This document shows positions 9,814 through 17,652 of a stretch of 64,000 bases of DNA, one piece after another. Made by a program: the position numbers and the translations under genes. Source of the DNA: JACXTP01 sp963789555. GTDB taxonomy: Archaea > Thermoplasmatota > Thermoplasmata > Methanomassiliicoccales > UBA472. The first letter of the stretch is position 1. Every line of letters begins with the position of its first letter. Location of the stretch: the NCBI GenBank assembly GCA_963789555.1, contig CAWBKY010000005.1:102882-166881 (forward strand), read 5' to 3'. A model generated the notes under the pieces. That model saw only the letters and a program-made list of their open reading frames with translations. It was not told the origin of the DNA and did not search any database.

Positions 9814-11559
9814 TCATCCTTTGCGATAATGGCGCACCCTGACGGCCTCGCCCCGGTCGGAGTCCGGCATCTCGCAACCGGGCATCATCGCCACGCCCAC
9901 ACCCTGCAACACACCGTTGCGGACTATGGCCACCTCGTCCCCGATGCGGATGCCCGGGTCAGCTGCCTGCACCCCGACCGCGAACAGGTTGGTCTGGAGC
10001 TGGAAGTCCTTGATCTCCACCGTGCCCAGACCATGTCCGAGAAGCCTGTTCCGCCCCTTCAAGGGTCAACGAGATCATGCCCCGCTCCGGCGTGAGCATG
10101 CCCATCTGGACCTTGCCCAAGGATATCCGAGAGTATGGGTAGCTGCCAGTGATCGTCGCCCCTTCGGCCAGCACCTCCGCTCCGGCACCGAACTGGAAAC
10201 GGGCCACCGCCGCAATGGTCTGGGCGCGGTCCTCACCCCGGGGCAGGCGTTCGTACTTGGAACATTCCTCGGCCAGAACATCCCTCAATCGGTCCAACGA
10301 CTCAAAGGAGGTCGGTCCGCTTACGGTGGTGTCCTCGCACTGCACCACCTCTTTAACGATATCCGTCTCCACGCCCAGGTGGCACAATATCTTGTCATAT
10401 CCCTGCGACGCGACCATGCTGACCATGGACTGTACCATGGCCACCTCCTCCCGGTCCCAATGGCCCGTTACCGGTATGTCATATTGGGCAGCGGGATAGA
10501 ACAGCTCGATCTCGCGTGGGACTATGCCCAATGGCGATGTGACGATGACCTCGTGCACCATGTCGAAGTTGCTCACCGACATGATGGTGTTGCGGAAGGC
10601 CATGTGGCTCTTGGAGATGTGGTATGGCTTCTTGGCCGAGCAAGGTAGCAGGAGGAGGATCTTCTTGTGCGCCGGCTTCTGATATCGCTCCATGACCCGG
10701 CGACGGAACCGCCAAACGTCCGGTCGGAACAGAGAGGCCTTGGAGTTGGCCTGGAAGCTCGGGCCGACCACAGGGTAGTATCTCTCCTGGAAATCGTAAT
10801 GCTCCTCGTCGAACAAGCGCAGCGCGGCCACCATCCAGGGCGAGGAATGGACGCGCATCTCCACCAACTCCCTGAGGCTCTCCTCCCGGATGTGGTGTCG
10901 GACCAGTTCCAGCTCTCTCCAGGCGTTCTCCCTGCTGAGGCGCAAGGTACTTTCCACCGTTGGCTCTTCGAGCAACCAGCGGGCCTTCTTCACGTCCAGG
11001 GCCCCATCGGCGGTGCACGCCCTTCCTTTATGTGCCAGGTAACCTAGCAGGGCGTCGTCGCACAGGTCCACTCCCATATAGACCAACAATGCCAGATTGC
11101 TGACGTCCATCATGCCCGGGGCATAGATCAAGGTGCGATGCCCGACCGCTTCGCGGAGTGCGACGATGGCGTGCGCGAACTGCCTTGCGTCCCGGCGCAA
11201 TTCGAAGGCGTTGCCCATGATGGCACGGGTGCAGGGGCGGTCCCCCATTGCTCCTGGTAACGGTTCGGGTCGCCCCGCAGGACGGTGCAGCCATTTCCTA
11301 TGGTCGGAACTATTCCAGAATTGCCTTTTGAATGGTAGAATGGGGGAAAAATATCGGAAGGGACCTCGAAGAGCGATTCATTGGTCGGGTGAGAGACGAC
11401 CTGATCGAACGTATCGCCTGGAACCAACTTAAGGTCCCACTCGGATCGTTCTTGGGCCTGGCCGGTACAGGCAATGATGCTAGGCACGATGGTCTTGTGC
11501 TCTCCGGTCTGCCATTTCACCAAACGGGCCGGACCTGCCCTACCGATGACCTCGATCAC
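9814..11559 (-). CDS. arcS: Archaeosine synthase ArcS/TgtA2 (frameshifted)
   Basis: Converts preQ0 at position 15 of tRNA towards archaeosine. The hallmark LLPCSAKKPYHISKSH is present in mid-protein. It is preceded by the TGT-like N-terminal half (AGPARLVKWQTGEHKT, then DVSNLALLVYMGVDLCDD). A C-terminal PUA-type RNA-binding domain follows (IRIGDEVAIVRNGVLQGVGVAMM). Frame changes occur near 11240 and near 10050. GTG at 11559 is the chosen start because the family begins with this strand. A TATA-like GTTTAAAC sits 25 bases upstream, implying a leaderless mRNA. The corrected length is about 580 residues. Confidence 0.88.
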
Positions 11560-11580
11560 AGGCGCTGATTGGGCTCGCTG

Positions 11581-11588
11581 GTTTAAAC
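11581..11588 (-). promoter_or_regulatory. TATA box of arcS
   Basis: GTTTAAAC is centred 25 bases upstream of the GTG at 11559. Transcription would begin at the start codon, which argues for leaderless initiation and against the longer upstream reading frame. Confidence 0.5.
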
Positions 11589-11754
11589 CTTTCCCGAATA
11601 ACAGGGGTGATTGGTAAAGGAAGACGATTGAATGAATTATGACGAACGTCAACACCAACTAAATTTATTATAAAGTAAAAATGAATTAGATTTTTCAAAT
11701 CAGAAATAAAAACATACCTGACCTTCAGATAAATGGTCAGGTTGGGTGCTCAAT

Positions 11755-12116
11755 TTAGAAGGTCGTTACCATCTGATGCTCGTCGATGATCTTCCGTGCC
11801 GTCTCCCAGTCCACCATCTCCACGAAGTTCAGGACTCGAAGCACCCGGCGCCCTTTCATCGAGGTCCTGCTTGACGCAGTAGACCTTGAACTCCATGTCC
11901 GTCATGTCCTGCAACGCCTCCATGTTGGAGGGCATCCTGAGGACCTCCGGCTTCTGGGTGGCCACTGCGTTCAGCGTGCCATCTCCGACCAGAAGCAGAT
12001 TGCACTTGCTCGACATTCCCACTGGATACCATACCCAGGGCCAGTCTGGAACCGGCGAACGCCTCCTCGAAACCGTAGGGGGGCTTTGTGATCAGTACCA
12101 ATACACTCTTCGCCAT
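11755..12116 (-). CDS. DsrE-family sulfur-relay protein (two indels)
   Basis: The last gene of a five-gene leftward operon. The N-terminus MAKSVLVLITKPPYG and the central KCNLLLVGDGTLNAV have the alternating strand-helix pattern of DsrE/TusD proteins, which carry persulfide sulfur. The frame shifts near 12020 and near 11850; the corrected C-terminus is VLNFVEMVDWETARKII with the stop at 11755. ATG at 12116 is preferred because GAGGTGA lies just upstream. The corrected length is about 120 residues. Family placement rests on fold pattern and context. Confidence 0.7.
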
Positions 12117-12121
12117 GTTAC

Positions 12122-12481
12122 TCACCTCGCGATGGTGACCATGCGGTCGCTCTCCGCCACAAAGCGGGACAGGTCGTTGGTCAGGCTGCCGATCTTCATT
12201 CCTGGTATCTCCTCACCGCGGCTGAAGCCTCGTGCGGTGGTGCAGGTGTTGCATACGGTCACCTCGACCTTTCCGGTCTCGACCAGTTTCTTGGCCTCCT
12301 CGCCCACGTTCGGGAACCGTTTCGGCTCCTGGCCGGCCTTGATCAGCCACACCCCCTCGCCATAACCGAAGATGCGCACATCATATCCTTTGTCCAAGGC
12401 GGCATCGGTCAGCTTGATCGCGACGTTGGTGTCCATGTTCATCATGGTGCCGGTCCGTAATTGGATTGTCAGTGTCTTCAT
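12122..12481 (-). CDS. DsrE/TusD-like sulfurtransferase subunit
   Basis: 119 residues: MKTLTIQLRTGTMM, a helix, KGYDVRIFGYGEGVW, then a cysteine pair in VCNTCTTARGFSR. DsrE/TusD proteins carry the persulfide on such a conserved cysteine. The next gene's Shine-Dalgarno overlaps this stop codon, so translation is probably coupled. The soluble cytoplasmic sulfur-carrier role is inferred from the family and from the tusA gene in the operon. Confidence 0.75.
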   Translation of the reverse strand: MKTLTIQLRTGTMMNMDTNVAIKLTDAALDKGYDVRIFGYGEGVWLIKAGQEPKRFPNVGEEAKKLVETGKVEVTVCNTCTTARGFSRGEEIPGMKIGSLTNDLSRFVAESDRMVTIAR

Positions 12482-12490
12482 CTCCTCACC

Positions 12491-12793
12491 TCACAATGTG
12501 ATGGTCTGGTCGTACTTTTCCATGATGAGGTCGACCGCCTCGTGATAATCGATCTCCTTGAAACCGGCCATCGCCTTCCCAGCGAACCCCCTGGCGGCCA
12601 GGTCGTCCTTCATGACGAATACCTCCTTGCCCGTCTCAAGCAGCTTCTTACCCTTGTTGGGGTCGATGGCGTAATATGCCGCGTCCTCGAACAGGATGAC
12701 CCCTCTCTTTGACGACCCGGACATCTTCTCGATCATGTCCAGACCGGTGAACTCATGGGGGGATTTGAATAGCAGGAACAGTTTGGATTGCAT
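12491..12793 (-). CDS. DsrH/TusB-like protein
   Basis: A 100-residue protein: KLFLLFKSPHEFTGLDMI, then GVILFEDAAYYAI and KEVFVMKDDLAARGF. This matches the short alpha/beta fold of the DsrH/TusB branch, in which a small subunit pairs with DsrE and DsrF in sulfur relay. It contains no cysteine, so it would be structural and not the persulfide carrier. Operon spacing to both neighbours is 9-10 bases. Confidence 0.65.
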   Translation of the reverse strand: MQSKLFLLFKSPHEFTGLDMIEKMSGSSKRGVILFEDAAYYAIDPNKGKKLLETGKEVFVMKDDLAARGFAGKAMAGFKEIDYHEAVDLIMEKYDQTITL

Positions 12794-12802
12794 GTCATCA
12801 CC

Positions 12803-13213
12803 TCATCCGATGAACATGGTGGAGTCGGCATCCAAGGCGATGTCCAGGAAACCCGCGGCCCCGAGGACCTTCACCCCATCCCACATGTCCCCCTGCTTGA
12901 TGTTCATCAGGCCCATGGTGGTGCTGCAGGCGTACAGGTTGACGCCCAGCTCCTGGGCCAATTTTATCTGGCCAGCATAATCCTCCACCCCGATCTTATT
13001 CATCTTCTTGATGAACATGCCGGTGAAGAGCTTGTACATGCCAGGCAGTTTCGGTTTGGCCGTCTTCTTCATGAGGTTCAGGCCGAAGAACGTGTGGAAT
13101 ATGTGCACCTCCGTCCCCATGCTGGCGGCCGTATTGGCGATCATCATCGCCATCATTCCCTTGTCAAAGGTCCCTTCCGAGACCACTATAGCGATCTTCT
13201 TTGTCTCTGCCAT
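12803..13213 (-). CDS. DsrE2-like peroxiredoxin-family protein
   Basis: 136 residues beginning KKIAIVVSEGTFDKGMMAMMIANTAASMGTEV, followed by HIFHTFFGLNLMKK and LGVNLYACSTTMGLM. This is the DsrE/DsrF-like 2 family, often encoded beside TusA and rhodaneses. The cysteine in YACSTTMGLM is the probable sulfur carrier. The hydrophobic N-terminal helix is part of the fold, not a clear signal peptide. The role is inferred as transfer of sulfur from TusA to an unknown acceptor. Confidence 0.78.
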   Translation of the reverse strand: MAETKKIAIVVSEGTFDKGMMAMMIANTAASMGTEVHIFHTFFGLNLMKKTAKPKLPGMYKLFTGMFIKKMNKIGVEDYAGQIKLAQELGVNLYACSTTMGLMNIKQGDMWDGVKVLGAAGFLDIALDADSTMFIG

Positions 13214-13260
13214 TTTCCATCACACACCTTTATGATTTGAAACGACTGCATCTTCTGCGC

Positions 13261-13498
13261 TCAGACGAGCTTCTTGATGTAGTAGTAAAAAGCGCCGCCC
13301 TCTTCCTTGGTGCCGACCAGCTCGTTACCCGTCCTCTTGCACCAGGCAGGAACGTCCTCCTTGGACCCGATATCGTCAGAGATGAGCTCAAGGGTCTGTT
13401 CCGACCGGCATCTCCTTGATCTTCTTGGACAGCTTCACGATCGGCATGGGGCACATCAACCCCTTGGCGTCTAAGGTCTCATCCTTCTGCATTTTCAT
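13261..13498 (-). CDS. tusA: TusA/SirA-like sulfur carrier (one frameshift)
   Basis: First gene of the sulfur-relay operon. The N-terminus reads ETLDAKGLMCPMPIVKLSKKI; CPxP with its cysteine at residue 15 is the TusA active site. After MPVG one extra base breaks the frame. Removing it gives TLELISDDIGSKEDVPAWC, NELVGTKEEGGAFYYYIKKLV and a stop at 13261, the complete TusA fold in 78 residues. The start lies just downstream of a palindrome and a TATA box. Confidence 0.85.
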
Positions 13499-13513
13499 CA
13501 TCTCCACACGGTT

Positions 13514-13529
13514 TTGCACGGTTGTGCAA
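13514..13529. promoter_or_regulatory. Palindromic operator in the divergent tusA/regulator promoter
   Basis: TTGCACGGTTGTGCAA has perfect 6-bp inverted arms and a 4-base spacer. On the leftward strand it falls between the TATA box (rc of 13533-13543) and the expected start site near 13512, where a bound repressor would block transcription of the tusA operon. The adjacent divergent TrmB-like gene is the natural candidate to bind it. This is inference from position. Confidence 0.6.
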
Positions 13530-13532
13530 CAA

Positions 13533-13557
13533 CTTTATATAACTGCTACTTTATAAG
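13533..13557. promoter_or_regulatory. Back-to-back TATA boxes for tusA operon (-) and regulator gene (+)
   Basis: CTTTATATAAC at 13533-13543 reads as GTTATATAAAG leftwards, about 26 bases from the inferred tusA start site. CTTTATAAG at 13549-13557 lies 27 bases before the ATG of the rightward regulator gene at 13580, suggesting a very short leader. Confidence 0.55.
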
Positions 13558-13579
13558 ACTTTCGAAAAGGGGAAGAAGC

Positions 13580-13939
13580 ATGCTGCCCGAGAAGGTCATC
13601 TCCCAGGTAAGCACATGCCAGGACCTAGTCCAGTGCGCCTACAGCTTGAACGATTTCGAGGTCAACGTATACAACATGCTGACGGAGACCGGACCGTTGC
13701 GCGCGGACGAACTTGCCGATCAGATGGGGCGGGACCGCAGTACCGTCTATAGGGCCCTGCAGAAAATGCTCACCTGTGGCATGGTGCACAGGGAGACGAG
13801 GAGCATTGAGAGAGGTGGCTACTACCATGTCTATCGGGCCATAAGCAAGGACGAGCTCAAGGCCAAGCTGCAGAACTGCGTGGACGACTGGTACCACCGT
13901 ATGCAATCGGTGCTCGAACATTTCGGAGAAGAGCATTGA
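13580..13939 (+). CDS. TrmB-like winged-helix transcriptional regulator
   Basis: 119 residues. The helix-turn-helix region FEVNVYNMLTETGPLRADELADQMGRDRSTVYRALQKM is typical of TrmB/ArsR-type archaeal regulators, and the wing follows in RSIERGGYYHVYRAIS. The N-terminal part has two cysteines (STCQDLVQCAY) that could sense redox or sulfur state; this is speculation. ATG at 13580 follows GGGGAAG. It is divergent from the sulfur-relay operon with a palindrome between, so it probably regulates that operon. Confidence 0.8.
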   Translation: MLPEKVISQVSTCQDLVQCAYSLNDFEVNVYNMLTETGPLRADELADQMGRDRSTVYRALQKMLTCGMVHRETRSIERGGYYHVYRAISKDELKAKLQNCVDDWYHRMQSVLEHFGEEH

Positions 13940-14011
13940 TAGAGGCCAATGGACCTTTTCAGATGTCCCCGAAGAGGTCATATAGGCGCCAGCGGATTCT
14001 GATGCGATAGC

Positions 14012-14941
14012 ATGGCCTTCAAGGGAATGGACATCGTCTCCATAAGGGATCTAAGCAAGGAGCAGATCGAGGAGATCCTAGACCTGTCGGAAAGGATGAT
14101 CCCATACGCCAAAGGGGAGAGGTTCACCAAGGCCTTGGACGGAAGGATTCTCTCCAATCTGTTCTTCGAGCCGTCCACTCGCACCAGGTTGTCCTTCGAG
14201 AGCGCGATGAACCGACTTGGGGGGACGTCACTGGACATGGGCCTACCCGCCATGACCTCTGTGACCAAGGGGGAGACCTTGGCTGACACCATACGCATGG
14301 TTGAGTCCTATTGTGATGCGATAGTGCTTCGGCACCCGCACGAAGGGGCGGCCCGGCTTGCTGCCAGATTCTCGGAGAAGCCGGTCATCAACGCCGGGGA
14401 TGGTGCTGGCTCCCACCCCACCCAGACCCTGCTCGACATCTTCACCATCAAGCGGAACAAGGGCAGCATCGACGGCATCAAGGTAGCCATGGTCGGCGAC
14501 CTGAAATACGGGCGCACCGTGCACTCCCTGGCAGAGGCGTTGACGATGTTCGGTGCAGAGATGACCTTTGTGGCGCCGCCATCCTTGCAGATGCCTAAGG
14601 AGACGGTGAAACAGGTCGAGAAGCTCGGGGGAAAACCGAGGCTGAAGACTAAATTGGAAGAGGTCATCCCAGACGCCGATGTCCTATATATCACCAGGAT
14701 CCAGAAGGAGCGCTTCCCCGACATCGCCGAGTATCAGAAGGTGGCCGGCACCTATCGTGTGGACATGTCCACCCTGAGGGAGGCGAAGACCGACATGATC
14801 ATCATGCATCCGCTCCCCCGGGTGGACGAGATATCCCCCGAGGTGGACCAGACGCCCCATGCCAAGTACTTTGAGCAGGCCTTCAATGGCGTCCCGGTGC
14901 GGATGGCCCTGCTCATGCTCGTCCTGGGGGGCCAACTGTGA
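14012..14941 (+). CDS. pyrB: Aspartate carbamoyltransferase catalytic subunit
   Basis: Second step of pyrimidine synthesis: carbamoyl phosphate plus aspartate to carbamoyl aspartate. Signatures are FEPSTRTRLSFESA (carbamoyl-phosphate binding, residues about 52-65), HPHEGAARLAA, DGAGSHPTQTLLDIF and MHPLPRVDEI. The 309-residue length is standard. The frame is intact and the stop overlaps the pyrI start (GTGATGA), so the pair is translationally coupled. Confidence 0.97.
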   Translation: MAFKGMDIVSIRDLSKEQIEEILDLSERMIPYAKGERFTKALDGRILSNLFFEPSTRTRLSFESAMNRLGGTSLDMGLPAMTSVTKGETLADTIRMVESYCDAIVLRHPHEGAARLAARFSEKPVINAGDGAGSHPTQTLLDIFTIKRNKGSIDGIKVAMVGDLKYGRTVHSLAEALTMFGAEMTFVAPPSLQMPKETVKQVEKLGGKPRLKTKLEEVIPDADVLYITRIQKERFPDIAEYQKVAGTYRVDMSTLREAKTDMIIMHPLPRVDEISPEVDQTPHAKYFEQAFNGVPVRMALLMLVLGGQL

Positions 14942-15399
14942 TGAAGGAGTTCAAGGTCACCCCGATCCGTAATGGCACGGTCATCGACCACATAGAGTGC
15001 GGTATGGCGTTGAAGGTGCTGCGCATCATCGGTCTGGACGGAGAGAACGTCCAGAGCCCGGTGAGCGTGCTCATGCATGTGCCCTCGAAGAAATCAGGAT
15101 GGAAGGACGTGCTCAAGGTGGAGGACCGAGAGCTCGACCCCAAGGACGTGGACAAGATCGCGCTGATAGCGCCGAAGGCGACCATCAACATCATCCGGGA
15201 CTTCAATGTGGCGGAGAAGCACAATGTGCGGCTGGGCGACGTGGTGCGGGGCAAGGCTCGCTGCAGCAACCCTAACTGCATCACCAATTTGAAGGAGCCG
15301 GTGGAACCGGAGTTCAACGTCGAATCGAAGAACCCACCAGTGCTCCGCTGCCTCTATTGCGACCGCATACTGGACAACATCGCTGACAACCTGATCTGA
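14941..15399 (+). CDS. pyrI: Aspartate carbamoyltransferase regulatory subunit
   Basis: The allosteric subunit that binds nucleotides and, through zinc, the catalytic trimer. The N-terminal domain begins FKVTPIRNGTVIDHIECGMALKVLRIIG. The C-terminal zinc domain carries RCSNPNC and LRCLYCDRIL, the four-cysteine site. About 152 residues. The start is ATG at 14941 or GTG at 14938. Confidence 0.97.
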   Translation: MKEFKVTPIRNGTVIDHIECGMALKVLRIIGLDGENVQSPVSVLMHVPSKKSGWKDVLKVEDRELDPKDVDKIALIAPKATINIIRDFNVAEKHNVRLGDVVRGKARCSNPNCITNLKEPVEPEFNVESKNPPVLRCLYCDRILDNIADNLI

Positions 15400-15401
15400 G
15401 C

Positions 15402-15800
15402 TCAACGGAGCCAGATCAGCTCTTCCTTGGTTTTCGTGACGACGTTCTGGATGCGCCTCAATATCTCATCGTCCTTGGCGTCCTTCTCGGTGGTCACCGC
15501 GACCATGAGACTGGAGCTGAGCTCCTGGACGAAGATCTTCTTGGTCTTGTAGACGCCGATTATGTGGTCCAGCTTGTCCTTCTTGCTGTCAGAGCGGCAG
15601 GACTCGGCCGAGGTGAAGATGACGGACACCATCGCTGAGAACATCTCCGGTTTGGATGGCAGCTTGGACGGCTCGCCAGTGATTATCAGTCCGCTCTTGG
15701 ACACCACCGATACGCTCTCCACCATGGGTTGGTTCTGGAACTCCGCCTTGATGATGTCGTCGAGCACGCTCTCCACTGGTTTGGCCGATTGCAATCCCAT
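15402..15800 (-). CDS. Roadblock/LC7-domain protein
   Basis: 132 residues with the roadblock pattern: VESVSVVSKSGLIITGEPSK, MFSAMVSVIFTSAESCRSD, then LMVAVTTEKDAKDDEILRRIQN. In archaea such proteins usually act as partners or regulators of small GTPases or signalling systems; no GTPase lies beside it. It converges on pyrI with a 2-base gap. The large surface protein at 17.6-22.4 kb ends in a domain with a similar layout. Confidence 0.7.
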   Translation of the reverse strand: MGLQSAKPVESVLDDIIKAEFQNQPMVESVSVVSKSGLIITGEPSKLPSKPEMFSAMVSVIFTSAESCRSDSKKDKLDHIIGVYKTKKIFVQELSSSLMVAVTTEKDAKDDEILRRIQNVVTKTKEELIWLR

Positions 15801-15945
15801 TCCTCCCTTCGCCCAGAGGCGTTGGATGTTGTGCCTTAATCCCCATAACCCGGTTATATCATTTTCCCCAGCTTATGCGGTCGGTGAAAATGACGGGCGC
15901 CCCTCTTTTCAAATAATCACAGGTGGTTCATGGCACCGGGGTCAT

Positions 15946-16501
15946 ATGGTGGTCATAGTCATCGCTGGCATGCCTGGAGCGGGTAAGGAGGAGTTCGTCC
16001 AGGTGGCTTTGGCGAAAGGATACGAGGTGGTCAGGATGGGGGACGTGGTCCGGGAAGAGGCGAACCGGACCGGAGTGGCCCGGAACGACAAGGGGGTGGG
16101 CGGTTTCGCCAATGAGGAAAGGATACGCCATGGCTACGACATCTGGGCAAAGAGGGCGGTCCTTCATGTCAAGAGCAATCGGACCGTCATCGATGGGAGC
16201 CGTGGCCTGATGGAATTGGAGGTCTTCAAACGAGAGCTGCCAGGCCAGACGGTATTATTAGGCGATACATTCTAGTCCGGAGGTGCGTTTCGAACGTTTG
16301 AGGGCGAGGGCCCGCTTCGATGCGCCGAAGGACTGGAAGGAGTTCCATGAGAGGGACGAGAGGGAGCTGGGCTGGGGGTTGGGGTCATTGATCGCCATGG
16401 CCGATCACCTCATCGTCAACGAAGGGACATTGGAAGAATTCAAATCAAGATGCTCGCAATGCCTGTTCTCGTTAGAGTGCCATGAGGTTCAAGGTTGTTA
16501 G
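15946..16501 (+). CDS. UPF0200-type P-loop nucleoside kinase (one frameshift)
   Basis: The P-loop IAGMPGAGKEEF lies at residues 5-16. It is followed by VVRMGDVVREEANRTG and VIDGSRGLMELEVFK, as in the archaeal UPF0200 family related to adenylate and dephospho-CoA kinases. A frameshift near 16260 separates LPGQTVLL from RFERLRARARFDAPKDW; one base joins them. The continuation HERDERELGWGLGSLIAMADHLIVNEGTLEEF is the family's C-terminal half. The substrate is not established. The 3' end overlaps the next gene by 20 bases. Confidence 0.75.
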
Positions 16502-16760
16502 GATCTGCAACTCCGAGGCCAACACCTGCATCCCAATGGAGCCGGTGCGCTTCGACCTGGATAGGACGGCGGAGAAGCTGAGGGAGCTGGGCTATTCGGT
16601 GGAGAACAAGGGTCTGATGGTGGTCGCATCGAAGGACGGGGTGGAGTACACCATCTACCGGACCGGGAAGTTGCTCATCCATCCCATGGAGAAGGACCTG
16701 GCAAAAGGTGCGGCGGACGACTTCTACCCTCTTTGCATGGAATCGGCAGGGACGGAATGA
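16482..16760 (+). CDS. Small conserved protein, first of a tandem paralogous pair
   Basis: 92 residues of unrecognised function: MRFKVVRICNSEANTC, a predicted helix, LGYSVENKGLMVVASKDG, then YTIYRTGKLLIHPMEKDLAK. It aligns along its full length with the next gene (V-R-C start, GY-VE-K-MV-A pattern, G-LL-HPM segment). The alternating strand/helix layout resembles one half of a TATA-binding-protein-like saddle, but this is only an impression. It is probably cotranscribed with its twin. Confidence 0.6.
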   Translation: MRFKVVRICNSEANTCIPMEPVRFDLDRTAEKLRELGYSVENKGLMVVASKDGVEYTIYRTGKLLIHPMEKDLAKGAADDFYPLCMESAGTE

Positions 16761-16787
16761 GCTTATCGAAGCAAGGGAGAGGGCGCC

Positions 16788-17066
16788 ATGAACTATAGAC
16801 TGATAAGGGTCTGCAAGGGCGAGGCAATGTCCGCCATCCCCCAAACGGTGGTGCGTTATGACCTGAAGGCGTCCGCGGCGGCACTCGCCCAGGATGGTTA
16901 TGAGGTCGAGGACAAAGAGGTCATGATCGTGGCGCGGCGTTCCGGGATTGAGATCACGCTTTATATCAACGGGCGCCTCATGATGGCGCCAATGAACGAT
17001 AAGGAGAGCGCGAAGCGATCGGCCGATTCGTTCTACAGCCTATTGATTGAAGCTAAGGAGGAATGA
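16788..17066 (+). CDS. Small conserved protein, second of the tandem pair
   Basis: 92 residues, exactly the length of its upstream neighbour and clearly homologous: MNYRLIRVCKGEAMSA, DGYEVEDKEVMIVARRSG, then ITLYINGRLMMAPMNDKESAKR. It most likely arose by gene duplication. No catalytic motif is visible. It converges on the winged-helix gene at 17073 with a 6-base gap. Confidence 0.6.
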   Translation: MNYRLIRVCKGEAMSAIPQTVVRYDLKASAAALAQDGYEVEDKEVMIVARRSGIEITLYINGRLMMAPMNDKESAKRSADSFYSLLIEAKEE

Positions 17067-17072
17067 GTAAGG

Positions 17073-17432
17073 TCATCTGGTGGCGCATTCCACGGCGTTG
17101 CCGGCATCGGTGTCGAACTTAAGGTCGAACGAGCTCTTGGCGCCGTCCTTGTACTCGGCGGTCATAGAAATGTGTGCTTCGTTCAGGGTCATCTGGATCC
17201 TTTCGATGTTGGATGTGTAGAGCCTCTTCCTGGCGGCGGTATCGACGCTCTTGATGAGGCCCAGCTCCTCAAGCTCCCGTATACGACGGTAGGCCTTGAC
17301 CTGGGGGATTTTCAGATCTCCACAAATGTCCTTGACGCACCTGGGGTTATGATAGGTGTAGGCGAGGATCTTGCACGAGTCCTCGTCGAGGGCTAGCTGT
17401 GCCAGTTCGAAACTAGCCGATTTTCTCTCCAT
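17073..17432 (-). CDS. ArsR-like winged-helix regulator
   Basis: 119 residues from ATG at 17432. The HTH region is SCKILAYTYHNPRCVKDICGDLKIPQVKAYRRIRELEELGLI, followed by a wing (ARKRLYTSNIERIQM). This start is preferred over 17513 because the upstream codons are non-conserved and lie in AT-rich promoter sequence. It may act on its own promoter or on the divergent surface-protein gene; the shared 220-base AT-rich spacer supports either. Confidence 0.7.
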   Translation of the reverse strand: MERKSASFELAQLALDEDSCKILAYTYHNPRCVKDICGDLKIPQVKAYRRIRELEELGLIKSVDTAARKRLYTSNIERIQMTLNEAHISMTAEYKDGAKSSFDLKFDTDAGNAVECATR

Positions 17433-17615
17433 GATGAAGAAGACTTCCTCGAGGGTATTAAAGCGTTTTTTCCTAGTTCTCAACCCGTCACAGTCACAGC
17501 CATATGTTATCAAAATAAATAATAATGATTTTATATTAAAATAATATTATATTATATTGTCCATATGTAATTTTCTTGATTTATATTTCAACAAATACTA
17601 TTGTTCTTCTCCAAT

Positions 17616-17625
17616 AAATATATAA
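17616..17625 (+). promoter_or_regulatory. TATA box of the surface-protein gene
   Basis: AAATATATAA is centred about 32 bases upstream of the start codon at 17653. The whole 17514-17650 stretch is strongly AT-rich. Confidence 0.55.
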
Positions 17626-17652
17626 TGGTAAAGGGTACTAGAGAGAACTGTT

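Noticed and set aside
9756..9830. C/D box guide RNA after the orphan TATA box
   Set aside because: A C-box-like CAGATGA is present but there is no matching D box at the right distance on either strand.
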